Positions 8,789 to 17,520 of a stretch of DNA of 64,000 bases are shown here, one piece after another. The stretch is taken from positions 145,216-209,215 of the forward strand of contig NZ_JAAIKE010000006.1 of NCBI RefSeq assembly GCF_010915705.1. Reading direction: 5' to 3'. Every line of letters starts with the position of its first letter. Position 1 is the first letter of the stretch. Source of the DNA: Pseudotabrizicola algicola. Its GTDB lineage: Bacteria; Pseudomonadota; Alphaproteobacteria; Rhodobacterales; Rhodobacteraceae. The notes beneath the pieces are model-generated. The model was not told the origin of the DNA. It saw only the letters and a list, made by a program, of their open reading frames with translations, and ran no database searches. Both the position numbers and the translations under genes were made by a program.

Positions 8789-9313
8789 ATGCCCCATACC
8801 TCCTTTGCCGCGACCGCAATCCGCTGCCTTGCCGCGCTCGGGCTTGCCGTCCTGCCGTCCACCGTGCTCGCGCAGGATGCCCAAGCCACGTTTGTTGACC
8901 AAAGTGGCAATGAAATTGGCGCGGCGACCCTGACCGCCACCGATGGCGGCGTGCTGCTCCGCGTCGAGATCAACGGCCTGCCGCCACGCTCATGGGTGGG
9001 CTTTCATGTCCATGAAATCGGCACCTGCGATCCGGCCAGCCAGCACGAAAGCGCTGGCGACCATTTCAACCCCAGCGGAGTCGAGCACGGCTTTCTGACA
9101 GATACGGGGCCACATGCCGGCGATATGCCGAACCTTTGGGTGGATGATGCCGGCGTCGCGCGGGCAGAGGTGTTCAACCCCTTCATCCTGCTGGCAGAAG
9201 GTCAGAACAGCGTTCTGGGCCGCGCCTTGATGATCCACGCCGACCCCGACGATCACGCCAGCCAGCCATCGGGCGACGCTGGCGAACGGCTCGCCTGCGC
9301 GGTGATCGGCTAA
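8789..9313 (+). CDS. sodC: Periplasmic Cu/Zn superoxide dismutase
   Basis: 174 residues with a signal peptide ending near VLPSTVLA (about residue 28). All metal ligands are visible: copper His73, His75, His92 and His150; zinc His92 (bridge), His100, His109 and Asp112. Cys80 and Cys170 form the conserved disulfide. It dismutates superoxide in the periplasm. Translation is preceded by AGAGGA. It is followed by a strong hairpin. Length and motifs are complete, so the enzyme should be active. Confidence 0.96.
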   Translation: MPHTSFAATAIRCLAALGLAVLPSTVLAQDAQATFVDQSGNEIGAATLTATDGGVLLRVEINGLPPRSWVGFHVHEIGTCDPASQHESAGDHFNPSGVEHGFLTDTGPHAGDMPNLWVDDAGVARAEVFNPFILLAEGQNSVLGRALMIHADPDDHASQPSGDAGERLACAVIG

Positions 9314-9340
9314 GCGCGACCGGCCTGAAACAAAATGGCA

Positions 9341-9371
9341 TATCCGCCGGAGCCGCTTGGTCCGGCGGATA
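9341..9371. terminator. Hairpin terminator after sodC
   Basis: Perfect 11-bp stem TATCCGCCGGA / TCCGGCGGATA with a 9-nt loop between sodC and a convergent small gene (stop 9380). It probably serves both directions. Confidence 0.7.
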
Positions 9372-9379
9372 GGTTTCGG

Positions 9380-9682
9380 TCACGCCTCCGGTTCCATCGC
9401 CGTCTGTGCGCGGGTGGCGGCCAGAACGATCTCGCGCACCTCGACCGCCAAGGCGCTTTGGATCACCTCGGGACCGTCCAGCAGCACGCCGGGGTCTTCC
9501 TGATGGTCCTGCATCACCGACAGACTGTCCAGCGCCGCCCGCAGGTCACGGCCGGCGTCAGAACCGAGCAGCCGCGACAGGATCAGCGCCAGCACCTTGC
9601 GCTGCGCCAAGAGCTTGCCTTCGATCGCCTCGACAGTCAGTCCGGCGCGCGGCGGGGCGGGGTCTTTCGTCACGGTGTGCAT
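9380..9682 (-). CDS. Small hypothetical protein
   Basis: 100 residues, predicted helical and soluble (KLLAQRKVLALILSRLLGSDAGRDLRAALDSLSVMQDHQEDPG). No signal peptide or known motif. It lies downstream of treZ on the same strand with a hairpin between, so it may be a separate unit. AGGA occurs 12 nt ahead of the ATG. Function not recognised. Confidence 0.6.
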   Translation of the reverse strand: MHTVTKDPAPPRAGLTVEAIEGKLLAQRKVLALILSRLLGSDAGRDLRAALDSLSVMQDHQEDPGVLLDGPEVIQSALAVEVREIVLAATRAQTAMEPEA

Positions 9683-9703
9683 CCTTTCGATCCTGTTTCA
9701 ACT

Positions 9704-9723
9704 GACCCGCCCGTGGGCGGGTC
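9704..9723 (-). terminator. Hairpin downstream of treZ
   Basis: GACCCGCCC, 2-nt loop, GGGCGGGTC, 20 bp after the treZ stop. There is no T-run on the minus strand, so it is at best a weak terminator or an RNA stabiliser. Confidence 0.45.
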
Positions 9724-9742
9724 CATGCGCGCTTGCAACCCA

Positions 9743-11488
9743 TCACAGCCCGCTTACCTCGATCGACAGCGCATAGGGGTCTGTTCCGGTGTCTCGCAGG
9801 GAAAACAGCGCGCCAGCTCTGTCCGGCTCTTGATCCGGCACCGCCCCGAGGTTGACGTGAAGCGTCAGCTTTTTCTCTTCAAATGCCCATGTAGCCCGCA
9901 CAGACCGTGGCCCCGTCTGAACGACTTCGGCATTGGCTTGCGCACCCCCTGCCAGAAGCGGAACGACATGGGCCGCGCGCAGGCCAAGCAATTCCCGCGT
10001 CAGGGCGCGCCAGTGGGCAGCATGGGCCGCATCCGCTTCTTGCAGGCGCGACGCACGAAAGGTGGAAGGCGCAATCGGATCGGGCGGCGCTGTTCCGCCC
10101 GATGGCGATCCGAACTCGGCGACCCGCCCCTCACGCGTCATCTCCGCCAACTCGCCCGAATAGTCGGCGAAGAAGTAGAACGGGGTCGTCTCGCCTGCCT
10201 CGTCCCCCATAAAGATCATCGGGATGAAGGGGCACAGCATCAGCATGGCATAGGCCGTCTCCGTGGCCTCCTGCGGCACCAGCGTGATCAGACGCTCGCC
10301 CTGCGGCCTGTTGCCGATCTGGTCATGTGTCTGGATGGCGTTGACGAAGGCCGTCGGGGGCAGATGCCCCGAGGCCTCGCCGGGCGGGCTCGCCTTTCCA
10401 CGGTCTTGTCCCTGCCGCACCTGCCCGTCGCGCAGGGCGAGCAGCAGATCGGCCATCGGATCGACAGCGACAGGGGCCAGATGCCCGTGATTTTCGCCGG
10501 TAAGCAGGACGTGGACGCTGTGATGGAAGTCATCATTCCACTCGGCATCATAAAGACCGGTGTCGCGCAAGAAGGTCACGTTGCGTTCATCTTCGAGGAT
10601 CAGGTGGATCGGACGCCCCAGATCCAACCCGCGCACGGTTTGCCCGAGTTCCACCATGAAAGCGGGGTGCGTGTCATCGATGATTTCGTGCACCGCGTCA
10701 AAGCGCAGTCCATCCAGCCGATAGTCCCGCAGCCACATCAATGCGTTATCGGTGAAAAACTGCCGGACGGCGGGCTGCGAGAAATCAATCGCCCTGCCCC
10801 AGGGCGTGTGTTTCTCGCTATGGAAGAAATCGGGCGCAAGATAGGCGCCCTCCGATCCGAAGTGGTTATAGACCACGTCAAGAAACACCATCAGACCAAC
10901 CGCTTGCGCCGCCTCGACAAAGGCTTGCATGTCTTCGGGGGTGCCATAGGCCGCATGGGGTGCAAAAAGCAGGACGCCGTCATAGCCCCAACCGCGCTGA
11001 CCGGGAAAGGAAGCCACAGGCATGATTTCAATCGCGGTGAACCCCAGTTCCGCAATCTCCGCCAGTTTGGTGCGCGCGGCGCGGAAAGTGCCCTCTTCGG
11101 TGAAGGTTCCGATGTGCAACTCGTAAACCACGGCCTCATGCCACGGGCGGCCCGCCCATGGGGTTGTCCAACGGTATCCCGCCGGATCGGCCAAGGTAGA
11201 CGCATCATGCACCCCGCCCGTTTGCCGCCGCGCCGCCGGATCGGGAATAAAGGCGCCATCGACCAGAAATCCGTAGCTGTCCCCGACCTGCGCGGAAAGA
11301 CGCGCCTCGAAAAACCCGTCCGCCCCCTTCGTCATCGGCTCCGTCCGGTCGCCAAGTTGCACGGCCGCCGCATGGGCCGACGGCGCCCAGATGCGAAACC
11401 GCCACCGACCCGCTCCTTCCGGAACAGCGCCCCAGGCAAAATCATGTGAATGGTCTGATGCCAGAGCAGCAGCGGCATTTTGCGGCAT
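9743..11488 (-). CDS. treZ: Malto-oligosyltrehalose trehalohydrolase TreZ
   Basis: 581 residues, start at ATG 11488 (AAGGA 8 nt upstream). The N-terminal CBM48-like domain (about 15-95; FRIWAPSAHAAAVQLGD) is followed by a GH13 barrel: AVVYELHIGTFTEEGTF, VFLDVVYNHFGSEG, nucleophile Asp264 in GLRFDAVHEI, acid/base Glu299 in LILEDERN and Asp389 in THDQIGNR. TreZ releases trehalose from maltooligosyl-trehalose made by TreY. No treY, treX or glg gene is in the window, so the partner must lie elsewhere. Neighbours are small stress-type genes, which fits osmoprotectant production. Confidence 0.94.
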   Translation of the reverse strand: MPQNAAAALASDHSHDFAWGAVPEGAGRWRFRIWAPSAHAAAVQLGDRTEPMTKGADGFFEARLSAQVGDSYGFLVDGAFIPDPAARRQTGGVHDASTLADPAGYRWTTPWAGRPWHEAVVYELHIGTFTEEGTFRAARTKLAEIAELGFTAIEIMPVASFPGQRGWGYDGVLLFAPHAAYGTPEDMQAFVEAAQAVGLMVFLDVVYNHFGSEGAYLAPDFFHSEKHTPWGRAIDFSQPAVRQFFTDNALMWLRDYRLDGLRFDAVHEIIDDTHPAFMVELGQTVRGLDLGRPIHLILEDERNVTFLRDTGLYDAEWNDDFHHSVHVLLTGENHGHLAPVAVDPMADLLLALRDGQVRQGQDRGKASPPGEASGHLPPTAFVNAIQTHDQIGNRPQGERLITLVPQEATETAYAMLMLCPFIPMIFMGDEAGETTPFYFFADYSGELAEMTREGRVAEFGSPSGGTAPPDPIAPSTFRASRLQEADAAHAAHWRALTRELLGLRAAHVVPLLAGGAQANAEVVQTGPRSVRATWAFEEKKLTLHVNLGAVPDQEPDRAGALFSLRDTGTDPYALSIEVSGL

Positions 11489-11608
11489 GTGGCCGTTCCT
11501 TCTTAGCCCTTGACGCAACGCCGTGCGCAAAAGGATGCAATAGGGGCGAAACGCTCTAGGGGCGGCAGCGGTCGCCGGTTGCCCGCGCAGGCCGCCGCAC
11601 CCCGCTTG

Positions 11609-11851
11609 TCAGTAGTTTCCCGGCGGGTCGCTGGCCGGAAAGGACTCGTCTGACTGCTCGTCCACGATGCTCCAGGTTTCGGGCGGATTTTTCATCGCCT
11701 TTTTTCCGGCAGGGCGCACCTGCGAAGCCTGCTCCACAGCGGCCTCGGCCTGGGCACGTTCCCAATGCTGCATCGCTTTGCCCTCTGGGCGTCCGTCCGC
11801 TTCCCACAGCGCATAAGCGCGTTCGCGGATCAGGTCCTCTCGGTGGTCCAT
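11609..11851 (-). CDS. DUF2934-domain small protein
   Basis: 80 residues. The start (EDLIRERAYALWEADGRPEGKAMQHWERAQAE) is the DUF2934 signature, a short helical domain of unknown function common in alphaproteobacteria, often near stress or glycogen/trehalose genes. The tail is acidic and disordered (DEQSDESFPASDPPGNY). Encoded upstream of treZ on the same strand, about 120 bp away. Confidence 0.8.
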   Translation of the reverse strand: MDHREDLIRERAYALWEADGRPEGKAMQHWERAQAEAAVEQASQVRPAGKKAMKNPPETWSIVDEQSDESFPASDPPGNY

Positions 11852-11978
11852 GATAGCAACTCCTGTCTATCCCTGCTTGCCCCAACTGCCTGAAACAGCG
11901 CTTTGTTCCCCATCCCGCAAAATAATCGAGGCGGTGCATGACCGCCTCGACCTCTTGCTCAGGGGGGCATTGCGCCGA

Positions 11979-12494
11979 TCAGATATCGGCCCGCTCGCCG
12001 CTGGCCCGCAGCGACATGTAGCGGCGGGTGACAGGCTCCAGCGTGTCGCGGATCGCGGCGGCCATCCGGCGCTCCTCATCCAGCGAATTTTCCAGCAGGG
12101 AAATCGCCGAGGTGGCCCCAGAGGCTTCGGCCATCGAGATGAGCGACATGTAGGACGCGATTTCGTAATGCTCGAAGGCAAAGTTCGCGAAAGAGTTCTT
12201 CAGGATCTCGTCATCGGCAATCGTGTGGCTCAGCGCCGCCATGCTGCCCGCGATGGACAGGGAGGCATCCTTGAGCCCGGAAGAGGTGGCATCAAGCGAT
12301 TGCATCACCTCGTCAAGCCGCACGATCTGGCCCTCCGTCTCGTGCAGATGCCGCTCCAGCAATTCCGCCACTTGGGGATAGTGTTCCAGCCGGTTCAACT
12401 GCGGCTGGATGATGGACAGGGCCTGCTTTTCCATCGCATGGGCATTTCGCAACCCGACGATGAAGAGATCTTGCGCACTGGTGGTATCGGCCAT
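11979..12494 (-). CDS. YciE/YciF-type ferritin-like protein (DUF892)
   Basis: 171 residues, start at 12494 after GGAGG. The helical sequence DLFIVGLRNAHAMEKQALSIIQPQLNRLEHYPQVAELLERHLHETEGQIVRLDEVMQ, then FAFEHYEIASYMSLISMAEASG and LLENSLDEERRMAAAIRDTL has the repeated E..H carboxylate ligands of a ferritin-like four-helix bundle. YciF-type proteins bind di-iron and are induced by stress; the exact reaction is not settled. It is part of the same stress-type gene group as treZ and the DUF2934 gene. Confidence 0.87.
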   Translation of the reverse strand: MADTTSAQDLFIVGLRNAHAMEKQALSIIQPQLNRLEHYPQVAELLERHLHETEGQIVRLDEVMQSLDATSSGLKDASLSIAGSMAALSHTIADDEILKNSFANFAFEHYEIASYMSLISMAEASGATSAISLLENSLDEERRMAAAIRDTLEPVTRRYMSLRASGERADI

Positions 12495-12643
12495 GATGGA
12501 CCTCCGTTTTGAGATGGCGGTCATAACGGGTGGCAGTCGGGTTTGTTCCCGCGGCCTGCGCACCCGGTGCAAAAGGCCCGATGTGGGAACCCCGAGGCAG
12601 GCTGGCGGATTGGTGTCACAGGAAGTTACCTCAGGAGCGTTTC

Positions 12644-12895
12644 ATGGCCCAATCCCCCAAGACCCCCGCCACGCCCGTCGATGGCCCGCAAGATGACCAG
12701 GAGCCGGTCTTTGACAAGGCGCAGGACGACCTTCCCTGGCCACAGGACGAAACCCTGCCCGCCGATGACGAAGGCAATATCCTGCCGGGCAATGACCCGC
12801 TGGACGAAGACCCCAACGACAATGGCGACCAAGAGCAGTTTGATCCCGACGACATGCGCCGCAAGCGTCTTTTGGGTGAACCCGTGAAAGACTGA
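12644..12895 (+). CDS. Small acidic hypothetical protein
   Basis: 83 residues, start after TCAGGAG. Very rich in Asp/Glu/Pro and probably disordered (GPQDDQEPVFDKAQDD, DPLDEDPNDNGDQEQFDPDD), with a basic patch near the end (MRRKRLLGEPVKD). Divergent from the DUF892 gene. No recognised domain. Confidence 0.65.
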   Translation: MAQSPKTPATPVDGPQDDQEPVFDKAQDDLPWPQDETLPADDEGNILPGNDPLDEDPNDNGDQEQFDPDDMRRKRLLGEPVKD

Positions 12896-12904
12896 ACGGC
12901 CCCG

Positions 12905-13582
12905 TCAGCGCGGTGTCCGCGCCGCGATCTGTCGGGCAAGATATCGGCCGATGACAGCTGACCCTTCAACCGAAGGATGGGTGTTGTCGGCCGCGAACAA
13001 GGACGTGTTGCTTGCGTCAAACACGTCCTCGCTATCGACAAAGAAGACGCCGTCCATCATCTGCGCATGCAAGGCAATGCGGCGCTCCAACTCCACAAGC
13101 CCCGGGCGGCAGCCCCGGAAAGACCGTGACTGCGGCGCGGCGTAATACCCGGCCCAGAGCACCCGCGCGCCACGTCCGCGCGCGGCAGAGATCAGGTCAG
13201 GGATCACACCTGTCCTGCCGTCTTTCGATATCAGCCGGTCTATCTCGGCCTCGCACCTCGTGCAGCCGCAGGTCAGGCCCAGATCATTGGCGCCGCCGTT
13301 CATGACCACCCAGTTCCAGCGCCCCGGCGGCAATTGCGCCGGAATGTTCAGCCCTCCGAACCGCCCGATGCCCCCGCGCCCCAGACGCGCGCCCAAAGCG
13401 GCATGGTTCACCACCTCGCGCCGCAATTCGGCACTGATCACGCGCCCCACATCGCCGCCCGCGCCCCTGTTCCACGCCAGAACAGAATCTCCGATCACAA
13501 GAATGTCGCCATCCGTCTGTCTGGATGCCAGCCCGCAGCCGCACAGAACCAGCACAAGGCACAGAACAGTCACAACACGCAT
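12905..13582 (-). CDS. SGNH/GDSL-hydrolase-like lipoprotein
   Basis: 225 residues. MRVVTVLCLVLVLCGCGLAS is a probable lipoprotein signal (Cys in LCGC), although the lipobox is not perfect. Block I is ILVIGDSVLAWNRG (GDS serine), a later block reads VVMNGGANDLG (GxND), and the catalytic pair is DNTHPSVEGS (Asp-x-x-His). This is the SGNH fold used by esterases and acyl-polysaccharide deacetylases; the substrate is unknown. The start at 13582 was chosen for GGGG at 6 nt; 13588 is an alternative. Convergent with the acidic protein gene. Confidence 0.82.
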   Translation of the reverse strand: MRVVTVLCLVLVLCGCGLASRQTDGDILVIGDSVLAWNRGAGGDVGRVISAELRREVVNHAALGARLGRGGIGRFGGLNIPAQLPPGRWNWVVMNGGANDLGLTCGCTRCEAEIDRLISKDGRTGVIPDLISAARGRGARVLWAGYYAAPQSRSFRGCRPGLVELERRIALHAQMMDGVFFVDSEDVFDASNTSLFAADNTHPSVEGSAVIGRYLARQIAARTPR

Positions 13583-13672
13583 CCGCATCCCCTGAACCGG
13601 GCGAACAGGCGGCAAAGGTAGGCGCAGACCGGCGAGGGGCAAATCAAACCCTTGTGGGGCGGGGCCTTCCGA

Positions 13673-14995
13673 TCAGGCGCGGGATGACGCACCGGCCTGC
13701 GGCAGGCCAGCCCGCGCGCCAACGCTCCCCTGCGCCGCAATCGCATGAACGGCGCTTGCCCCCGCTTCGTAATAGGCGGCCCGCAGCCCGGCAAAGCCTT
13801 CGCGGTGCTGCCGAAGCGGATCGACGGGCAGCAGATCGGGGCGGTCCAGCAAAAGCGCACGGGCGGCCTGCGTGCCAAACACGGTTCCGGGGCCGATGCC
13901 GCGGCCGGAATATCCGAAACACGCATAGGCCTGCGGGCCAAAGGCCACGATCTTGGGAATATGATCGCCCGTCATCGCAATGCGCCCGCTCCAGCCATGA
14001 CGGAACGGCAGGCCCGCAAGGTCGGGAAACAGCCGCGCCAGCTTGCGCGCCGCCCATGCGGCATGCACGCGCCCGGCCGGTCCATCCCCGTTGCCGATGC
14101 CGCCGATGACCAGACGGCCCGCCTGATCCAGCCGGAACGAGGACATGACCAGCGCGGTATCCCAACACCCTTCCCCACCCGCGAGGATAGAGCGGCGCAG
14201 CGGCTCGGGCAGCGGATCGGTCGCATATTGGCAATAGTGGACGCCGACAATCTGCGGCGCAAAGGGATCATGAAAACCCAGATGGTAGGCATTGGTGGCC
14301 ACCAAGACATGACGGGCGCGCAGGCTCTGCCCGCGCGAGGTGACCTGCCACTGGCCCGCCGCACGCTGCAGACCGGTGACGGGGCTTTGCTCATGCACCT
14401 CCGCTCCGGCCCGCACCGCAGCCCGTGCGAGCCCGCGCGCGTAGGACAAGGGCTGGATCGTTCCGGCCCGCGGATCAAACAGCGCCCCATGAAAGGCGCG
14501 GCTTCCGGTGCGGCGCGCCGTCTCCGCCGCATCGAGAAGCCGCAGCGGCGCACCATGCGCCCTGCCTTGGCGATAGCGTTCCTGCAGGTCACGCAGTCCT
14601 GCGGGGGCATGGGCCAAGTGCAAGGTGCCATTGCGGGTCGCTTCGCAATCGATCCCCTCGCGCGCGATCAGGTCGAACACCCGCTGCGGCGCCTCGGCCA
14701 GCGTGTCAATCAGACGCTTGCCCCCTGTCGGTCCCATCCGGGCAATCACCGCCTCGGGTGGCAGCCAGAGCCCCGCGTTGACAAGCCCCACATTGCGGCC
14801 CGACCCGCCATGCCCCACCGTCTGCGCCTCGAGCACGCAAACCGAGGCTCCGTGCCGCCGCGCCTCCAAAGCGGCGGCAAGGCCGGTGAACCCGCCGCCG
14901 ATCACCGCAAGATCGACCTCGCGGCTCGTCGCCAGTGGCGGGGCCGCGAAATGCTCGCGGCTGGAAGCCCGCCACAGATTGACCTCAGAACTCAA
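13673..14995 (-). CDS. FAD-dependent amine/amino-acid oxidase (DAO family), AmaA-like
   Basis: 440 residues. The dinucleotide-binding motif VDLAVIGGGFTGLAAALEARRHG lies at about residues 28-55; the C-terminal part has GYSGRGIGPGTVFGTQAA, the FAD/substrate region of the D-amino-acid-oxidase/glycine-oxidase clan. I place the start at a TTG (14995) with AGGGGG 6 nt upstream, overlapping the ALDH gene by 11 nt; a longer frame from 15100 reads into unrelated sequence. Next to an ALDH7 gene it may be a pipecolate or related cyclic-amine oxidase as in the Pseudomonas amaAB pair. The substrate is inference. Confidence 0.85.
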   Translation of the reverse strand: MSSEVNLWRASSREHFAAPPLATSREVDLAVIGGGFTGLAAALEARRHGASVCVLEAQTVGHGGSGRNVGLVNAGLWLPPEAVIARMGPTGGKRLIDTLAEAPQRVFDLIAREGIDCEATRNGTLHLAHAPAGLRDLQERYRQGRAHGAPLRLLDAAETARRTGSRAFHGALFDPRAGTIQPLSYARGLARAAVRAGAEVHEQSPVTGLQRAAGQWQVTSRGQSLRARHVLVATNAYHLGFHDPFAPQIVGVHYCQYATDPLPEPLRRSILAGGEGCWDTALVMSSFRLDQAGRLVIGGIGNGDGPAGRVHAAWAARKLARLFPDLAGLPFRHGWSGRIAMTGDHIPKIVAFGPQAYACFGYSGRGIGPGTVFGTQAARALLLDRPDLLPVDPLRQHREGFAGLRAAYYEAGASAVHAIAAQGSVGARAGLPQAGASSRA

Positions 14996-16487
14996 ACCGG
15001 ACCCCCTGCGCCAAGGGCAGATGTGCCGAATAGTTGATGGTGTTGGTCTGGCGGCGCATATAGCCCTTCCATGCATCCGATCCGCTTTCGCGCCCGCCAC
15101 CGGTTTCCTTCTCTCCGCCGAACGCCCCGCCGATTTCCGCGCCTGATGGCCCGATGTTCACATTCGCGATGCCGCAATCCGACCCTGCTGCCGAAAGGAA
15201 GGTTTCGGCCTCGCGCAGGTTCAGCGTGAAAATGCAGGACGACAGGCCCTGAGGCACATCGTTTTGCAAGGCGATGGCCTCATCGAAGCTGTCATAGCCA
15301 AGTACATAAAGGATGGGCGCAAAGGTTTCCTCGCGCACGGTGTCGGTCTGGGCGGGCATCTCGATCAGCGCAGGTTCGACATAGGCACCGCCCGCAGGCA
15401 CGCCATCGGTCACCACGCGGCCGCCATGAACGCGGCCGCCTTCGCCGCGCGCCTTCTCGATCTGCGCCAGCATCCGGTCGCGGCTGGCCGCATCGACCAA
15501 GGGGCCGACCAGCGTTGACCCCTTGCGCGGATCGCCGATCGGCAAGGAGGCATAGGCTGCCGTCAGCCGCCCGACCAGTTCGGCACGGATCGAGTTATGC
15601 ACGATCAGCCGCCGCAAGGTCGTGCAGCGCTGTCCCGCCGTTCCCACCGCAGAAAACACGATGGCGCGCACCGCCATGTCCAGATCGGCGGACGGGGCCA
15701 CGATCATCGCATTGTTGCCGCCAAGCTCCAGAATCGACCGCCCCCAACGCGCGGCAACCTTCGGCCCCACGATGCTGCCCATCCGCGTCGATCCTGTGGC
15801 AGAGATCACCGGAACCTCGCGCGATGTGACCAGCGCCTCCCCCACCGCAGGCCCGCCGATCACCAGCTGGCAAAGCCCCTCGGGGGCATCGTCACCAAAC
15901 CGGTCCAGCGCGCGCTGCATGATCTTCATGGTGGCAAGCGCGGTAAGCGGTGTTTTCTCGGACGGTTTCCAGATCACCGGATTGCCGCAAACCAGCGCCA
16001 GCGCCGCATTCCACGACCAGACCGCAACGGGAAAGTTGAAGGCCGAGATCACGCCCACAGGCCCCATCGGGTGCCATGTTTCCATCATGCGATGGCCCGG
16101 ACGTTCCGAGGCGATGGTCAGCCCGTAAATCTGGCGCGACAGCCCGACCGCGAAGTCGCAGATGTCGATCATCTCCTGCACTTCGCCCAAGCCTTCCGAC
16201 GTGATCTTGCCCGCCTCCAGCGTCACCAGAGCGCCAAGCGCCGCCTTGGAGGCGCGCAACTCCTCCCCCAGCAGCCGCACAAGCTCGCCCCGGCGCGGGG
16301 CGGGAACATTGCGCCACGCCTTGAACGCGGCTTGCGAGCGGGCAATCACCGCTGGCATTCCGCCCGCTTCCGTCTCCTGCAACTGCGCGACAACCGCCCC
16401 GTCAATCGGCGATCGGACGGCCAAGGTGCCACCCGTCAGTTCGGCAGCCTGCAGCCCTGCTGCCTCGAGAATTTCGGCGTGGTCCAT
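14985..16487 (-). CDS. amaB: Aldehyde dehydrogenase family 7 (L-piperidine-6-carboxylate / aminoadipate semialdehyde dehydrogenase-like)
   Basis: 500 residues, ATG at 16487 after AAAGGAG. The segment MMETWHPMGPVGVISAFNFP, then VAVWSWNAALALVCGNPVIWKPSEKTPL, is distinctive for ALDH7 (antiquitin/AmaB). The catalytic Glu is in LELGGNNA and the catalytic Cys in TAGQRCTTLRR. It oxidises piperideine-6-carboxylate/alpha-aminoadipate semialdehyde to 2-aminoadipate with NAD+, a step of lysine breakdown. One nucleotide separates it from the upstream acyltransferase-like gene, so they are co-translated. The family call is firm; the lysine role rests on family knowledge. Confidence 0.87.
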   Translation of the reverse strand: MDHAEILEAAGLQAAELTGGTLAVRSPIDGAVVAQLQETEAGGMPAVIARSQAAFKAWRNVPAPRRGELVRLLGEELRASKAALGALVTLEAGKITSEGLGEVQEMIDICDFAVGLSRQIYGLTIASERPGHRMMETWHPMGPVGVISAFNFPVAVWSWNAALALVCGNPVIWKPSEKTPLTALATMKIMQRALDRFGDDAPEGLCQLVIGGPAVGEALVTSREVPVISATGSTRMGSIVGPKVAARWGRSILELGGNNAMIVAPSADLDMAVRAIVFSAVGTAGQRCTTLRRLIVHNSIRAELVGRLTAAYASLPIGDPRKGSTLVGPLVDAASRDRMLAQIEKARGEGGRVHGGRVVTDGVPAGGAYVEPALIEMPAQTDTVREETFAPILYVLGYDSFDEAIALQNDVPQGLSSCIFTLNLREAETFLSAAGSDCGIANVNIGPSGAEIGGAFGGEKETGGGRESGSDAWKGYMRRQTNTINYSAHLPLAQGVRFEF

Positions 16488-16488
16488 G

Positions 16489-17520
16489 TCAATCTCCTTT
16501 GGTGACAAGGCGGCGCTGGTCGTCCATGCCCATCGAGACAAGGACAGGGGCCGCAGTCTGCGCTGTCTGGAAGTCCGTCTTGGACCGCCAAGAGCGCCAG
16601 TTGGCGAGGATAAGGCTCTGCGCAACCGCGCCGCCCAATGTGGTGCCGGGGCCTGTGATGATGAACAGGTCGGGCGCAAACTCGCGCGCGGCATGGGTTA
16701 TGGCCCGCGTGAAATCATACGCCTCGGTCACCTGATGGCCCAGCGTGTAATCCCATAGCGCCTGCGGATCGACCGCCCCCGGCCACCAGACATGGCCGCG
16801 CCCGTCGACGAGCGGCAGGTCGGGCTGCCCGAACAGCGCGGGCGACAGGCGGGCGCGGCCTTCGGCGGCAACCGGCGCCTGCAGGGCGGTGTGAAAGGCG
16901 GCGTGATTGGCAAGGCGCATGGGAAAGCGCCCCTGCACAGGGGGCACCGCCGCCTCGAACGCACTCAGCCCCGCCTCATTCCCCGCCAGCACCAGCATTC
17001 CGCCCAGATCGATCGACAGGCCAAGGCTATGGCCTGCACGCGCACCAATCGCCGCGACCAGAGCCAAAAGCTCGGCCTTGCGGGCGGCATCGGGCCGCCA
17101 GCTTTCATCGACGAAGGGATAAATGAGCTGACCGCCGATCAGCCGCTCCTGCATGAGCGTGCCCATCGTGTTGACCACGTCAAAGCCAGCCTCTGCCGTC
17201 AGCGCCCCCGCGCAGGCAAGCGCGGAATACCAACCCATCGAATTGCCGGTGACAGCCACCACCTTCACACCGGCCAGCGCGCGGAAATCGCCGAGCGTGC
17301 TGGCATAGATCAGCGCCGACGCATTGTCGCCACGGGTGTGACGCGCAACCGAATAGCTCGCGGCCCCGTCCAGCGCGCTCAGGCTCTCTTGGCCGGCGGC
17401 GGCCCTGCGTGCATCGAAATCCGCCAGCAGCGCGGCATCCTTGAAATGCCGTTTCAGATAGCCGAGTTCGGTCTTGGTATAGGTGCCCCGTCCGGGACAG
17501 ATCACAACGGCGGTTTTCAC
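16489..17520 (-). CDS. FabD-like acyltransferase (ACP S-malonyltransferase family) of unknown substrate
   Basis: 343 residues. The fold signature is VVICPGRGTYTKTELGYLKRH at the start and a nucleophile elbow GNSMGWYSAL with Ser94; a conserved His lies in LANHAAFHT (His206/His210), and TGPGTTLGG near the end matches the family. FabD normally moves malonyl from CoA to ACP, but this copy sits between a fused E1 and ALDH7 inside a catabolic operon and has no acyl-carrier protein nearby. The GTG start overlaps the E1 stop (GTGA), so the products are probably made together. It may transfer the acyl group made by the E1; this is inference. Confidence 0.82.
   Translation of the reverse strand: MKTAVVICPGRGTYTKTELGYLKRHFKDAALLADFDARRAAAGQESLSALDGAASYSVARHTRGDNASALIYASTLGDFRALAGVKVVAVTGNSMGWYSALACAGALTAEAGFDVVNTMGTLMQERLIGGQLIYPFVDESWRPDAARKAELLALVAAIGARAGHSLGLSIDLGGMLVLAGNEAGLSAFEAAVPPVQGRFPMRLANHAAFHTALQAPVAAEGRARLSPALFGQPDLPLVDGRGHVWWPGAVDPQALWDYTLGHQVTEAYDFTRAITHAAREFAPDLFIITGPGTTLGGAVAQSLILANWRSWRSKTDFQTAQTAAPVLVSMGMDDQRRLVTKGD

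Noticed and set aside
9335..11449. Long open frame (704 codons) on the plus strand opposite treZ
   Set aside because: It is the antisense shadow of an intact treZ with all catalytic residues; composition is Arg/Gly/Gln-rich with no domain. Long antisense frames are common at this GC content.
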